Assembly: GCF_014334135.1 (NCBI RefSeq)
Contig: NZ_CP060497.1
Location: 3,782,001 to 3,846,000 of the forward strand
Length of the DNA stretch: 64,000 bases
Reading direction: 5' to 3'
From: Olivibacter sp. SDN3
GTDB lineage: Bacteria > Bacteroidota > Bacteroidia > Sphingobacteriales > Sphingobacteriaceae
A program made the translations under genes and the position numbers. This document shows positions 1 to 9,632 of the stretch, piece after piece. Numbering within the stretch: position 1 is the first letter of the stretch; each line of letters opens with the position of its first letter. The notes below the pieces were generated by a model, which was given only the letters and a program-made list of their open reading frames with translations, was not told the origin of the DNA and searched no databases.

Positions 1-227
1 TGCAAGCTTCGCATGTAACTTTACAACTAAACAATGCCACAAGTACTACCATCAATGCGATTCCGGAATCGGGAACGGCCAGTAATGCCGTTACGGCTAA
101 TTCGGCGTCGCTGGTTGTTAATGGCGTATATGCTTTTAAAACAACTGAGGGTAAGAAAGGCTATATTCGGATAAAAGAAGGAAGTACTAACGATATTTGG
201 CTGTTTGATGTCATGTTCCAGCCTTAA
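1..227 (+). CDS. C-terminal fragment of an unknown protein
   Basis: An open frame enters from the left edge and stops with TAA at 225-227, leaving about 74 residues. The visible part is rich in Thr, Asn, Ser and Val and ends with IWLFDVMFQP. The pattern (a stretch VNGVYAFKTTEGKKGYIRIKEG) suggests a beta-rich, probably exported or surface protein in which a repeated strand reads 'keyed to growth of a sheet', but I do not recognise a family. The next gene starts 3 bases after the stop, so the two may be co-transcribed. The 5' end lies outside the window, so no start or signal peptide can be judged. Confidence 0.6.
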   Translation, partial: QASHVTLQLNNATSTTINAIPESGTASNAVTANSASLVVNGVYAFKTTEGKKGYIRIKEGSTNDIWLFDVMFQP

Positions 228-230
228 GAT

Positions 231-3200
231 ATGTTTATGAGAAAATATAAAATATGGATAATACGGGCAATCCTAATCGGATTATCTTATCCGGGCCTAA
301 ACACCTGTCTGTACGCACAAGAAACCAATGAATTGCCCCTCAAGGGAACGAGAGAAGTGCAAATCGATACGGATGAAGCCACCTGGTTGGCCTTGGATGT
401 AGCTCCCGACGGGAAAACATTGGTGTTTTCGCTGTTGGGCGATTTATACGAATTGCCTATTAATGGAGGGGAGGCAAAAGCCTTGACGTCCGGTATAGCC
501 ATGGACGTGCAGCCGAAATACAGTCCGGATGGTAAATCGATAGCTTTTATATCGGATCGCAATGGTGCAGAGAATGTATGGATACTGGATGTTGCGAGTG
601 GTACCTATGAGCAGGTAACCAAAAGCACCGACGAGTATATGGAAGGGTTAAGCTGGACGAGGGATGGGCAATATCTCATTGTATCAAAAGGCGTAGGTAT
701 TCCGAAGTTACATATCGTTCATCGCAATGGTGGGGCTGGCAGTGCACTTACTCCTGAGCCTGCTAACATGAAAGCCATTGAACCTGCTGTAGCCGTAAAC
801 GACAGTTTGATTTGGTTTGCCCGAAGAACAGGTATGTGGGATTATAATGCTCAGTTTCCTCAATATCAGTTGAATAGTTATGATAGGGTGACGGGGAAAG
901 TCGAAGTAAAAACTTCCCGTTATGGCTCTGCTTTTAGTCCGACACTCTCTCCCGATGGCCAATGGCTGGTATACGGGACCCGTTATGACGAGCACACAGC
1001 TTTGGTATTGCATCAGCTGGCAACGGGTGAGGAGGAGGTTTTGGCTCACCCAGTGCAGCGAGATGACCAGGAGGCTTTAGCTGCTATGGGTGTGCTTCCC
1101 ACCATGGCCTTTACACCGGATAGTAAAAAGCTGATCGCCGCCTATGGTGGGAAAATACAGGCGATCAACTTGGCTGATAAAAAGGTAGAGCAAATCCCTT
1201 TCCGGGTGAAAACTACGCTGGCGATAGGTCCGGCACTGGACTTTAAATTTCCAATTGAAGATCAGGATGAATTTATGGCCTCGCAGATTAGGGATTTGGC
1301 GCTTTCGCCTGACAGTAAAAAACTTGCCTTTACCGTGGCAGACCGTCTTTATGTGATGGATTATCCAAATGGCAAGCCAATACGAGTGACGAATATGGAG
1401 CAAACAGAAGCTCAGCCAGCTTGGTCGCCAGACGGACACAGTTTAGCTTTTGTCACATGGGACGGGAACCAAGGGGCTTTATATACCTGCGGTGTGAATG
1501 GTAAAACGGCTCCAAAGAAGTTGACGGAGCAGCCAGGATTGTTTCAGGAACCTGCTTGGTCTGCTAATGGCGAGCGTATAGTGTTTGTGGCGGGTAAGGC
1601 TGCCGCAAATCGAATCGGCACGAGCAACACTATGGGTGGCAGAGAATGGATCGGTTGGATAGCAGCCACAGGAGGGGATATCCACCACATCGCCAAAGCG
1701 GAAGGGAGTAACCCGCATTTTGGGGAAGATGAAAATAGAATTTTCCTTTATAGCAATGCCGAAGGCTTATATTCGATCAACTGGAGTGGACATGATAAAA
1801 AACAGCACCTTAAACTTTCGGGTATACGTACCTATGCCTTTTCGAATGATCATGGCGGAGAATTTCAGTTCTTTAGAAGCAACGCACAGCCTAGTGTTAT
1901 CAAAATTGCGCCCAAAGGAAATAAAGCATTTGCCAAAATATCGAATGAGATTTATGTGGTGGAAATCCCGATGTTGGGCAATACGGTGCCGGTAATACAT
2001 GTAGCGGATGTGCAGCAAGCGGAGTTTCCGGTAAAGAAAATTACGGAAATAGGTTGTGAGTTCCCTTCATGGAACAGTGACGGTAGCGTGATCTACGGCG
2101 CACTGGGCGCAGTAGCGATGCGTTACGAACTTGGTACGAAGTTATCCGATTCCGTCGTGTTCGCTGAACGTAAATTAGAGATTCCGCTAAAAGCAATGCA
2201 TTATAAAGGGGATTATCTCTTGCAGGGGGCACGTGTACTGACAATGAAAGGAAATGAAGTATTGGAAGAAGGTGACGTCTGGGTGAAAAATAATCGTATT
2301 GAGCGTGTTGGGAAAACGGGAACGCTTTCGGTACCGGCAAACACCAAACGGGTGGATATGAGTGGTTATACGGTTAGCCCCGGTTTTATTGATATCCATG
2401 ACCACGGCAGTTTGCCTTTAACGTTGCACGAAAAACAACCAACCTCTCTGGCGCTAAATTTGGCATATGGCGTAACCACCACACGCAATCCACAACCGCA
2501 TGTAACCGATATTCTGACCTATCAGGACAAAGTGCGTACCGGCGAGACGCTTGGGCCCCGTATATATTCTACCGGGCCTGGTGTGGGCTACTGGGGTTAT
2601 GCAATCAAGAGCTTAGATCACGCTCGACAGGTGTTAAAGCAATATACGCAATATTTTGATACTAAAACGCTGAAGATGTATGCTGTAGGTAATCGAAAAC
2701 AACGGCAGTGGATCATCATGGCAGCTAAGGAACAAGGTTTGCTACCAACTACGGAAGGGAACTTGGATTTCAAACTGGGTATAACGGAGCTCCTGGATGG
2801 CTATCCGGGCCATGAGCACGCGCATCCCATTACGGCACTTTATAACGATTTTACGACGCTTTCCGGTACCGCACAGATTGCCTATACTCCTACATTGTTA
2901 ATCAGCTACGGCGGACCTAATGCCGAGAATTATTTCTATACCCATGAGGATATATTGGGCGATAAAAAAATAAAAAGACTGATGCCAAAAGAAGAGCTGG
3001 ATAGAAAAATTCGCCGGAGACCCATTTGGGCGCTGGATGAAGAATACCTCTTCCCACAGCATGCGAAAGCGGCCAAGGCGATGGCGGTAAAGGGTACTGT
3101 GGTTTGTATAGGCGCGCATTCGCAATTTCAGGGCCTTGGCTACCATTGGGAAATGTGGGCGCTCGGAGCAGGGATGGAGCCTTTGGATGTGCTCAAGGCG

Positions 3201-3401
3201 GCTACCATTAATGGCGCTCGGGCCATTGGTCTAGATGGCGATCTCGGAAGTATCGAGCCGGGAAAACTGGCGGATCTGGTGATTATGGAAAAAAATCCGA
3301 TGGAAGATTTACGGCATACCAACACGATTAAATATGTTGTTAAAGACGGCCAGTTTTATAACGGAGATGATTTGGAAAAAATAATGCCGGATGCCCTTTA
3401 A
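231..3401 (+). CDS. exported amidohydrolase with N-terminal beta-propeller repeats
   Basis: A 1056-residue protein with a hydrophobic signal peptide (about residues 1-30, ending CLYAQE). Residues about 40-640 carry repeated PD40/TolB-like strands (for example LSPDGQWLVYGTR, YSPDGKSIAFISDR, WSPDGHSLAFVT), which form beta-propellers. Residues about 660-1050 are a metal-dependent amidohydrolase: the first metal pair is H723-D-H725 in the IDIHDHG motif, and GHEHAH and the final ARAIGLDGDLGSIEPGKLADLVIM are typical of the family. The late Asp position usually seen as GTD reads GAHSQ, as in other propeller-fused amidohydrolases. Substrate unknown; such proteins act in the periplasm. The ATG at 237 is an alternative start. 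It is followed after 37 bases by a second exported amidohydrolase. Confidence 0.88.
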   Translation: MFMRKYKIWIIRAILIGLSYPGLNTCLYAQETNELPLKGTREVQIDTDEATWLALDVAPDGKTLVFSLLGDLYELPINGGEAKALTSGIAMDVQPKYSPDGKSIAFISDRNGAENVWILDVASGTYEQVTKSTDEYMEGLSWTRDGQYLIVSKGVGIPKLHIVHRNGGAGSALTPEPANMKAIEPAVAVNDSLIWFARRTGMWDYNAQFPQYQLNSYDRVTGKVEVKTSRYGSAFSPTLSPDGQWLVYGTRYDEHTALVLHQLATGEEEVLAHPVQRDDQEALAAMGVLPTMAFTPDSKKLIAAYGGKIQAINLADKKVEQIPFRVKTTLAIGPALDFKFPIEDQDEFMASQIRDLALSPDSKKLAFTVADRLYVMDYPNGKPIRVTNMEQTEAQPAWSPDGHSLAFVTWDGNQGALYTCGVNGKTAPKKLTEQPGLFQEPAWSANGERIVFVAGKAAANRIGTSNTMGGREWIGWIAATGGDIHHIAKAEGSNPHFGEDENRIFLYSNAEGLYSINWSGHDKKQHLKLSGIRTYAFSNDHGGEFQFFRSNAQPSVIKIAPKGNKAFAKISNEIYVVEIPMLGNTVPVIHVADVQQAEFPVKKITEIGCEFPSWNSDGSVIYGALGAVAMRYELGTKLSDSVVFAERKLEIPLKAMHYKGDYLLQGARVLTMKGNEVLEEGDVWVKNNRIERVGKTGTLSVPANTKRVDMSGYTVSPGFIDIHDHGSLPLTLHEKQPTSLALNLAYGVTTTRNPQPHVTDILTYQDKVRTGETLGPRIYSTGPGVGYWGYAIKSLDHARQVLKQYTQYFDTKTLKMYAVGNRKQRQWIIMAAKEQGLLPTTEGNLDFKLGITELLDGYPGHEHAHPITALYNDFTTLSGTAQIAYTPTLLISYGGPNAENYFYTHEDILGDKKIKRLMPKEELDRKIRRRPIWALDEEYLFPQHAKAAKAMAVKGTVVCIGAHSQFQGLGYHWEMWALGAGMEPLDVLKAATINGARAIGLDGDLGSIEPGKLADLVIMEKNPMEDLRHTNTIKYVVKDGQFYNGDDLEKIMPDAL

Positions 3402-3438
3402 GGACAGCGCGCTCCGGTAAATAAATAAAAGAACATAT

Positions 3439-5103
3439 ATGATACGAATAGCGAAAACAGGTTTAGTTATAGGATTCCTCGGGCTCTTCAGTAGGCCTTT
3501 ATCTGCCCAGGAAGCAGACCGGGTGTTCTTGGGTAAGATATATACCGAAAATACCCAGCAGCCTTGGGCAGAAGCTTTGGCCATCTCCGAAGATACGATT
3601 ATGGCAGTGGGCCTTGCCCGGGATATTCGGCCGTTGATAGGAGCACAAACGAATGTAATCGAATTATCGGAAGAACAGTTGTTGTTGCCGGGTTTTATCG
3701 ATAGCCACACGCATTTGGTGGATGGAGGTACCCGTTTATTTTCGGTACAGTTGCGGGAAGTAAAAACGCCTGAGGCTTTCATCGAAACCTTGGGGGCTTA
3801 TGCCCAAACACTAAAGCCTGGCGAATGGATTACCGGGGGTAACTGGGACCACCAGAATTGGAAAGGGGATATGCCGACCCGTCACTGGATTGATTCGGTG
3901 ACGCCCGATAATCCAGTGGCCATTACCCGTATGGACGGGCATACCATCCTAGCGAATTCTTTGGCAATGAAGCTGGCAGGAATTAATGAAGGCCAACAGG
4001 ATATAGCTGGCGGGGAGATCTTGCGTAAGGATGGGCAATTACTTGGGCTTTTTAAGGACAATGCTAAGCAGCTCATTACGGATAAGATACCCCCGATGAG
4101 CATGGAGCAGAAGGAGAAGGCACTCATGGCGGCTATGGATTATATGGCTGAAAATGGGGTGACCTCGATTGTGAGTTTAACGGGAACTGGCTTTGGCAGT
4201 TATTATGATGTGTATGAAAAGGCGCGAAAGGAAAATAAGCTGATTACACGTATTTATGCCGCAAAGGACATCGAAAATTGGGAGGAACTAGGGGAAGAAG
4301 TGAAACGGGATGGTAAAGGGGACCTGTGGTTGCGCCGTGGAGCGCTTAAAGGTTTCATGGATGGTTCCTTAGGTGCACATACGGCAGCATTTAAGGAGCC
4401 CTTTTCGGATACTCCAACCGATTCCGGTTTTTTAGTGGTAGACGAAGAGACCATGTATGAGCGGATGAAAGGTGCGGACAGTTTGGGTCTCCATTTGATT
4501 GTGCATGCGATCGGCGATCGCTCTGTGAGCACATTTTTAGATATGGTGGCCCAATTGGAGAAAGAAAATGGGCCGCGTGATCGACGTATACGGATGGAGC
4601 ATGCCCAGCATGTAAGCACTGAGGATTTCAAACGTTTTAAGGCGCTTGGTGTGATTGCCAGTATGCAACCTTACCATGCCATTGATGACGGGCGCTGGGC
4701 GGAAGAGGTGATTGGTAGTGAGCGGGCAAAAAATGCTTTCGCCATGAAAAGTATGTTTGATAATGAGGCTAAGGTCATCTTTGGAAGCGATTGGCATGTC
4801 GCTCCAGCTTCTCCCATCCTCGGTATTTATGCGGCGGTTACTCGCAGGACGATTGACAATGAAAGACCAGATGGCTGGGTGCCCGAACAAAAAGTCACTG
4901 TTCCACAGGCTATAAGAGCCTATACCATCGATGCCGCTTACGGGATCTTTGAAGAAAACAGCCGCGGATCGTTGGAAGTAGGAAAACTAGCTGATTTTGT
5001 AGTGCTGGACCAAAATATATTAACGATTAAACCAAACGATTTACCCGATGTTGAGGTATTAAGTACCTACGTAGGAGGAAGAGAAGTTTATCATAAGCCA
5101 TAA
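3439..5103 (+). CDS. exported amidohydrolase family 3 protein (YtcJ-like)
   Basis: A 554-residue enzyme with a short Sec signal peptide (residues 1-24, ending PLSAQ). It matches the amidohydrolase_3 / YtcJ group: LLPGFIDSHTHLVDGG with metal ligands H90 and H92, GGNWDHQNW, LHLIVHAIGDRSV, IRMEHAQHV, and near the end IFGSDWHVAPASP with the catalytic Asp, followed by GSLEVGKLADFVVLD. All expected metal ligands seem present. These enzymes hydrolyse amide bonds of N-substituted compounds; the substrate cannot be read from sequence. Second gene of the operon that ends with ornithine aminotransferase, so a role in releasing or degrading an amino-acid derivative in the periplasm is a fair inference, not a demonstration. 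Confidence 0.9.
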   Translation: MIRIAKTGLVIGFLGLFSRPLSAQEADRVFLGKIYTENTQQPWAEALAISEDTIMAVGLARDIRPLIGAQTNVIELSEEQLLLPGFIDSHTHLVDGGTRLFSVQLREVKTPEAFIETLGAYAQTLKPGEWITGGNWDHQNWKGDMPTRHWIDSVTPDNPVAITRMDGHTILANSLAMKLAGINEGQQDIAGGEILRKDGQLLGLFKDNAKQLITDKIPPMSMEQKEKALMAAMDYMAENGVTSIVSLTGTGFGSYYDVYEKARKENKLITRIYAAKDIENWEELGEEVKRDGKGDLWLRRGALKGFMDGSLGAHTAAFKEPFSDTPTDSGFLVVDEETMYERMKGADSLGLHLIVHAIGDRSVSTFLDMVAQLEKENGPRDRRIRMEHAQHVSTEDFKRFKALGVIASMQPYHAIDDGRWAEEVIGSERAKNAFAMKSMFDNEAKVIFGSDWHVAPASPILGIYAAVTRRTIDNERPDGWVPEQKVTVPQAIRAYTIDAAYGIFEENSRGSLEVGKLADFVVLDQNILTIKPNDLPDVEVLSTYVGGREVYHKP

Positions 5104-5113
5104 ATAAGTATAT

Positions 5114-5728
5114 ATGTACGTACCAAAACAATTTAGGGTAGAAGATCAAGAAACGATCTATCAATTTATTCGTGAAAATGGCTTTGCCACCTTAGTGAGT
5201 TGTTCCAGCGATTTTCCAGAGGCTACACACATTCCGATCGAATTGGAAGAACGTGGCAATGGTGAAAAGGTATTGTGGGGGCATATGGCGAAAGCGAACC
5301 CCCACTGGAAGAGCTTTGCACATTTCCCACAGGTGCTGGCCATCTTTCAGTCGCCCATTCATCATTATATATCTTCGTCATGGTATGACCATGCCAATGC
5401 ACCCACCTACAACTACATGAGTGTACACGTGCGTGGAAAGATTAGAAGGCTTACTGAAGAGGAGGAGTGGGAGTCGGTAAAGCGTTTAGTTCAGCGTTAT
5501 GAGAAGATAGCCGAACGTCCTATTGATCTAGAAACCTTGCCACCTGCCGTGCAGCAGGAGATAAATGGACTAGTAGGCTTTGAAATAGCCATTTCGGGAA
5601 TGGATGCGGCCTTTAAGATGAGTCAAAATAGGGACGATAAGAATCATCAGTTAATTATAGCGGCGCTAAAGAAACAGGGAACACGGGTTGCTGACCAGTT
5701 AGCAACCATCATGGAAAATATGCGATAG
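5114..5728 (+). CDS. PaiB-family FMN-binding protein
   Basis: A 204-residue cytoplasmic protein beginning [11 protein letters not shown], with [26 protein letters not shown] and [10 protein letters not shown], all characteristic of the FMN_bind_2 / PaiB family that folds like pyridoxamine-phosphate oxidase. Members were first named negative transcriptional regulators of protease genes in Bacillus, but most are probably flavin- or heme-binding enzymes. Full length for the family. It begins 10 bases after the upstream amidohydrolase and ends 5 bases before rocD, so it is clearly operonic. No DNA-binding domain is visible, so I would not assume it is a regulator. Confidence 0.88.
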   Translation: MYVPKQFRVEDQETIYQFIRENGFATLVSCSSDFPEATHIPIELEERGNGEKVLWGHMAKANPHWKSFAHFPQVLAIFQSPIHHYISSSWYDHANAPTYNYMSVHVRGKIRRLTEEEEWESVKRLVQRYEKIAERPIDLETLPPAVQQEINGLVGFEIAISGMDAAFKMSQNRDDKNHQLIIAALKKQGTRVADQLATIMENMR

Positions 5729-5733
5729 ATAGG

Positions 5734-7014
5734 ATGGACGGACAATCAGCACAATTAACAACAGCGGACAATATACAGGGTTTACTCAGCGAAAACACCT
5801 TGTCTTTTATAGCACGTGATCAGCAATACGGGGCGCATAATTACCAACCGCTGCCAGTGGTCTTAAGTAAAGGCAAGGGGGTCTTTGTTTGGGATGTGGA
5901 TGGAAAAAAATATTTCGATTTTTTGTCGGGCTACTCTTCCCTAAATCAAGGGCATTGTCATCCTAAAATAATCGAAACCTTAATGCGACAGGCACAGCAA
6001 TTGACGCTTACTTCGCGCGCATTTTACAGTGAGAACCTTGGGAATTACGCAGCATTTATCACCGCTTATTTTGGCTATGATAAGGTCTTGCCGATGAATA
6101 GTGGGGTAGAGGCCGTGGAGACTGCGCTAAAAATTGCCCGGAAATGGGCTTATGAGATAAAAGGTGTGGCTAAGGATGCGGCAAAAATTATCACCGTGAG
6201 CGATAATTTTCATGGGCGTACCTTAAGTGTGGTATCCTTTAGTACTGATAGGATTGCAAGAAATGGCTTTGGCCCATTCATGCCGGGTTATATTTCCATC
6301 CCTTTTAATGATTTAGAGGCTTTGGAAAATGCTTTAAAGGATGAGCAGGTAGCGGCCTTTTTAGTTGAACCGATACAGGGGGAGGCAGGGGTGTATGTTC
6401 CAGATGACGGTTACCTTGCGCAAGCGTATAGCTTATGCCAAAAGGCTAAGGTACTTTTCATTGCGGATGAAATCCAAACAGGTCTGGCTCGCACTGGCCG
6501 GATGCTCGCTTGTGATTACGAAGATGTCCGTCCTGATATATTGATCTTGGGAAAAGCTTTGAGTGGCGGTACATTACCCATTTCTGCAGTGTTATGCGAT
6601 GATGCACTGATGTTAACGATTAAACCGGGCGAGCACGGTTCTACCTATGGGGGCAACCCATTGGCCTGCGAGGTGGCCATCAGTGCCCTACAAGTTTTAA
6701 AGGAAGAGCGACTGGCGGAAAATGCAGCTAAGCAAGGTAAACACTTCCGTAGTCGGTTGAAGTCACTGCATCACCCTCATATTGCCGAAGTGCGGGGGAA
6801 GGGCTTGTTGAATGCGCTGGTGATCCGGCATGAACATCCGGAAGCATCCCAGAACTTATGTCTGGAGCTGATGCGGAATGGTTTATTGGCGAAGCCTACA
6901 CATGGCGATAAAATCCGTTTTGCGCCACCGTTGATTATCACCCGGGAGCAAATGGATCATGCGATAGCGATTATTGAGCGAAGTTTGGCTGTTCTATCGG
7001 ACGTAAAGATGTAA
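5734..7014 (+). CDS. rocD: ornithine--oxo-acid aminotransferase
   Basis: A 426-residue class III PLP aminotransferase. It converts ornithine and 2-oxoglutarate to glutamate semialdehyde and glutamate, feeding proline or glutamate metabolism. Visible marks: [73 protein letters not shown] and the PLP lysine K274 in [10 protein letters not shown]. The length and the Tyr-rich DYSS-like region favour RocD over acetylornithine aminotransferase. The GGA-containing stretch at 5725-5733 just before the ATG may be a ribosome binding site. Last gene of the amidohydrolase operon. Confidence 0.93.
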   Translation: MDGQSAQLTTADNIQGLLSENTLSFIARDQQYGAHNYQPLPVVLSKGKGVFVWDVDGKKYFDFLSGYSSLNQGHCHPKIIETLMRQAQQLTLTSRAFYSENLGNYAAFITAYFGYDKVLPMNSGVEAVETALKIARKWAYEIKGVAKDAAKIITVSDNFHGRTLSVVSFSTDRIARNGFGPFMPGYISIPFNDLEALENALKDEQVAAFLVEPIQGEAGVYVPDDGYLAQAYSLCQKAKVLFIADEIQTGLARTGRMLACDYEDVRPDILILGKALSGGTLPISAVLCDDALMLTIKPGEHGSTYGGNPLACEVAISALQVLKEERLAENAAKQGKHFRSRLKSLHHPHIAEVRGKGLLNALVIRHEHPEASQNLCLELMRNGLLAKPTHGDKIRFAPPLIITREQMDHAIAIIERSLAVLSDVKM

Positions 7015-7083
7015 TACAATGGGATGGTTGCTTATTCCAGGTTGGTGCCCCTTAGTAGCTTGAATGACAATCGAATAGATGCT

Positions 7084-7283
7084 TTACAAAGTTTCATGCT
7101 CTTCCATAATTTCGTCTGGAATCCATCCCTCCTCTCCAGTAGTACAGTTTTTTACCCAGGTCCATCCGTACATTGCCTCGAAGCAATATACATCTTCACC
7201 TTCGTCTATTACTCAAATATACAAATTGCTTTTCTTATGGGGTCGGAGTATCTAGTCAAATTAGCTAGTTGGCCAAATCGAAG
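7084..7283 (-). pseudogene. frameshifted remnant of an SH3-like domain protein
   Basis: On the minus strand, one frame (about 7283 down to 7214) reads GQLANLTRYSDPIRKAICIFE and stops; the next frame (7212 to 7084) continues VIDEGEDVY and then YGWTWVKNCTTGEEGWIP, ending at TAA 7084. Joined, this fits a bacterial SH3-like variant domain (the order is RYSDPI, then a turn, then GWxWV, then GxEGWIP). There is no usable start codon and a stop lies at 7284-7286. I read it as a decayed gene with a one-base shift near 7213. The plus-strand ORF over the same bases is a shadow. Recognition is by eye only. Confidence 0.5.
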
Positions 7284-7361
7284 CTAACTTTATCTTGTGG
7301 TGCTGCCTTTACATTAATCGGTATTTTAATTTTAAGCACCAATGGTTAAGCTTTTATTTAC

Positions 7362-7898
7362 CTAAATATCCTTATAAAGTTTGCTGTAAATCACTAAATC
7401 GGTAAAAGTTTGATTGCCTAATAACTCTCCATCCCTTTGTATGCCCTCCATTACAAAACCCAAGCGCTCAGGAATAGCTCTGCTAAGATGGTTGTCAACG
7501 GCACAGTTGATCTGTATGCGGTTGAGTTCCAGCTCATGAAAAATGAATTGAGTCATCCTATCGACCGCACGTGTCATGATGCCGCGTTTCTGATAAGCTT
7601 GAGAAAGCCAATATCCGATTTCGGTTTTTTTATTGGGTACATCGGTATTGTTTAGACCGATGAGGCCGACGAGTTCCCCTTCATAATAAATACTAAACAC
7701 GGGTTTGAGGAGCTCTTTCGGAGTCTCTACAACGAATTGTACAAAAGCCTCTGTGTCGGAAAGCACCCTGGTCTGCGCAACAAAGGGTAACCATTTTCCA
7801 AGGTATATCCTCTCGGCGTTGATGATATTAAAAATGGCAGGCGCATCGCTCATCTGAACTTCGCATAAGAGTAGCGCTTTGTCTATGGATAATATCAT
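7362..7898 (-). CDS. GNAT acetyltransferase, RimJ/RimL type
   Basis: With the ATG at 7896-7898 the protein is 178 residues, beginning MILSIDKALLLCEVQMSDA. It has the RimJ/RimL layout: IYLGKWLPFV near the N-terminus, LVGLIGLNNTD, KKTEIGYWLSQAYQKRGIMTRAV (acetyl-CoA loop), LELNRIQINCAVDNHLSRAIPERLGF, then GELL. The frame stays open up to 7985, but the extra 29 residues are an odd hydrophobic run and I reject that start. Likely an N-acetyltransferase of a ribosomal or other protein N-terminus or of a small amine; substrate unknown. Stands alone. Confidence 0.85.
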   Translation of the reverse strand: MILSIDKALLLCEVQMSDAPAIFNIINAERIYLGKWLPFVAQTRVLSDTEAFVQFVVETPKELLKPVFSIYYEGELVGLIGLNNTDVPNKKTEIGYWLSQAYQKRGIMTRAVDRMTQFIFHELELNRIQINCAVDNHLSRAIPERLGFVMEGIQRDGELLGNQTFTDLVIYSKLYKDI

Positions 7899-8108
7899 GA
7901 TAACAAAATTGCAAAATATCAGGAGAAATACGGTTAAAAACAGGAAAAAATATCGGTTGAAGGTGTTGCCAGACCTAATAACCATTACGTTATAAACCTT
8001 ATGTTGTGACTAGTGTTCAGTGTCCTACTTTTTATTTTATACAATATGTTTTGCGAATTGATGGAGCATTCGTAGCTTAGTTTCACTTTGCATAGCTTAT
8101 TTTAGAGG

Positions 8109-9029
8109 ATGAAATTAGAGCAGATTACCATTATAGAACCAACACGTTTAACAGGAGAAGGATTGGAAAGGTTACAGCAGTATGCCCGAAAACCTATCGT
8201 TTATTACAGAGACGTGTCTACTGACGAAGAGGCGATTATTGAACGGATAGGAGACAGCGATGCGATCTTGGTGGGTTGGCAAACAAAGATTACTGAACAA
8301 GTGCTACAGGCAGTTCCTCGATTGCGCTACATTGGATTATGCTGCAGTTATTATGGCCCCCAATCAAGTAACGTTGATGTTGCCTATGCCGAGACGCAGG
8401 GTATGGTGGTAACTGCCGTGAACGATTATGGAGATGAGGGGGTCGTAGAGTTTATTTTTGCGCAATTGATTAATTATTATAAAGGCGTCCCCGTATCTCT
8501 AGCCAATCGGACATCATCTGAGCTTAGTTCCAAAAGTTTGGGAATTGTAGGTTTGGGTGTGGTTGGGAAAATGGTGGCTAAAGTAGCAAAAGCTTTTGGC
8601 ATGAAGATATACTATACCGGGCGCTTCAAAAGGTCGGATAGTGAAAGTGAAGGGGCTATCTGGCTACCCCTGACCTCACTTTTGAAAACGTGCGACGTGG
8701 TGAGCATTCATGTCCCGCGCGGAACGTTATTATTGGATGAAAACTATTTCAATAATAAAAAACCGGGTTCCATTATTATCAATACTTCTCTTGGAACGCC
8801 GCTTTCAGAGGAGGCTTTATACAACTGGCTGAAACGAGATAGCGAGGCATTGGCTATTTTCGATGCAGACGGTGCCTCTTCTTTCAGTAAAAAACTTCAA
8901 GAAATGCCAAACGTCATGGTGTACGCACAGTCTGCTGGATTAACAGAAGAGTCTAAGCATCGGCTTACTGCGAAAGCGATAGCTAATTTAGTCGGTTTTT
9001 TAGCTGATCATGATGTGGAATGCCTCTAG
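8109..9029 (+). CDS. NAD-dependent 2-hydroxyacid dehydrogenase family protein
   Basis: A 306-residue D-isomer-specific 2-hydroxyacid dehydrogenase. The Rossmann motif is LGIVGLGVVGKMVAKVAKAFGM (about residues 141-162), followed by VSIHVPRGTLLLDENYF, and IINTSLGTPLSEEAL. The N-terminal catalytic half has SDAILVGWQTKI and LRYIGLCCSYYG. The usual catalytic Arg position after the Rossmann fold reads INTSLG rather than the common NxaRG, and the terminal His is in a weak context, so substrate specificity and even activity are uncertain. Single gene between unrelated neighbours. Confidence 0.82.
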   Translation: MKLEQITIIEPTRLTGEGLERLQQYARKPIVYYRDVSTDEEAIIERIGDSDAILVGWQTKITEQVLQAVPRLRYIGLCCSYYGPQSSNVDVAYAETQGMVVTAVNDYGDEGVVEFIFAQLINYYKGVPVSLANRTSSELSSKSLGIVGLGVVGKMVAKVAKAFGMKIYYTGRFKRSDSESEGAIWLPLTSLLKTCDVVSIHVPRGTLLLDENYFNNKKPGSIIINTSLGTPLSEEALYNWLKRDSEALAIFDADGASSFSKKLQEMPNVMVYAQSAGLTEESKHRLTAKAIANLVGFLADHDVECL

Positions 9030-9048
9030 AAGCTTATTTAGCTTTATT

Positions 9049-9588
9049 CTATTCTGTCACTTGGATGCGTATAGGACTGCCATTTGCCATGCCGCTTACA
9101 TTACCTGCATTATAATGGATGGTATAATGACCAGGCTTTTCCAGCTGGTATCCTTTCATAATCGAGAAAGCTACACTATCGTGATCTTGCGGTGCTATTA
9201 AACAATATGTTTCTGCAGGCGGAGGCATTACCCGTTTGGCCATTGCTCCCCGGTAAGAAACCTCTTTCCCGTCTTCATCAGTGATGGTAAGAAAATTATT
9301 CAAAAAGCCTTCAAATGGCGTATGATATTGCGTAAAACGCAGGGTGTCTGTCGTAGGATTGTATACTTTAAAGAGGATAGGCAGACTATCTGATAAACTG
9401 ACAACACTATCCATTTCGAGTATTGCTACCAAAGTGGTATCACTGTTATTTAACGACTTGGCCTGCTTGCTACGGATGGTTTCTTTCGTGTCGCTTCGTG
9501 TATCTGTTGCTTGTTGGCACCCGATGAAAGACGCACATAAACCGAAGGCAAGCAGGATATGGCTGCTGTAGCGTTTGATCATGATCAT
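9049..9588 (-). CDS. lipoprotein with a metallopeptidase N-domain-like fold
   Basis: A 179-residue lipoprotein: signal peptide with lipobox ending SFIGC (Cys about 24). The mature part, FKVYNPTTDTLRFTQYHTP, then FLTITDEDGKEVSYRGAMAKR, then a YCLIAPQD and GHYTIHYNAG, closely resembles in order and spacing the N-terminal beta-sandwich of peptidyl-Lys metalloendopeptidases (GpMEP / deuterolysin-like, M35). The catalytic HExxH domain is absent; the protein ends after the sandwich. A binding or inhibitor role is possible but unproven. Monocistronic, convergent with the dehydrogenase gene, whose stop is 20 bases away. Confidence 0.72.
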   Translation of the reverse strand: MIMIKRYSSHILLAFGLCASFIGCQQATDTRSDTKETIRSKQAKSLNNSDTTLVAILEMDSVVSLSDSLPILFKVYNPTTDTLRFTQYHTPFEGFLNNFLTITDEDGKEVSYRGAMAKRVMPPPAETYCLIAPQDHDSVAFSIMKGYQLEKPGHYTIHYNAGNVSGMANGSPIRIQVTE

Positions 9589-9632
9589 TGATTTTAGTTC
9601 AAACTAGCATTTACTATACTTAATTCTTCTCC

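Noticed and set aside
7024-7287. 87-codon plus-strand open frame after rocD
   Set aside because: It has no family likeness, while the minus strand of the same bases carries an SH3-like pattern.
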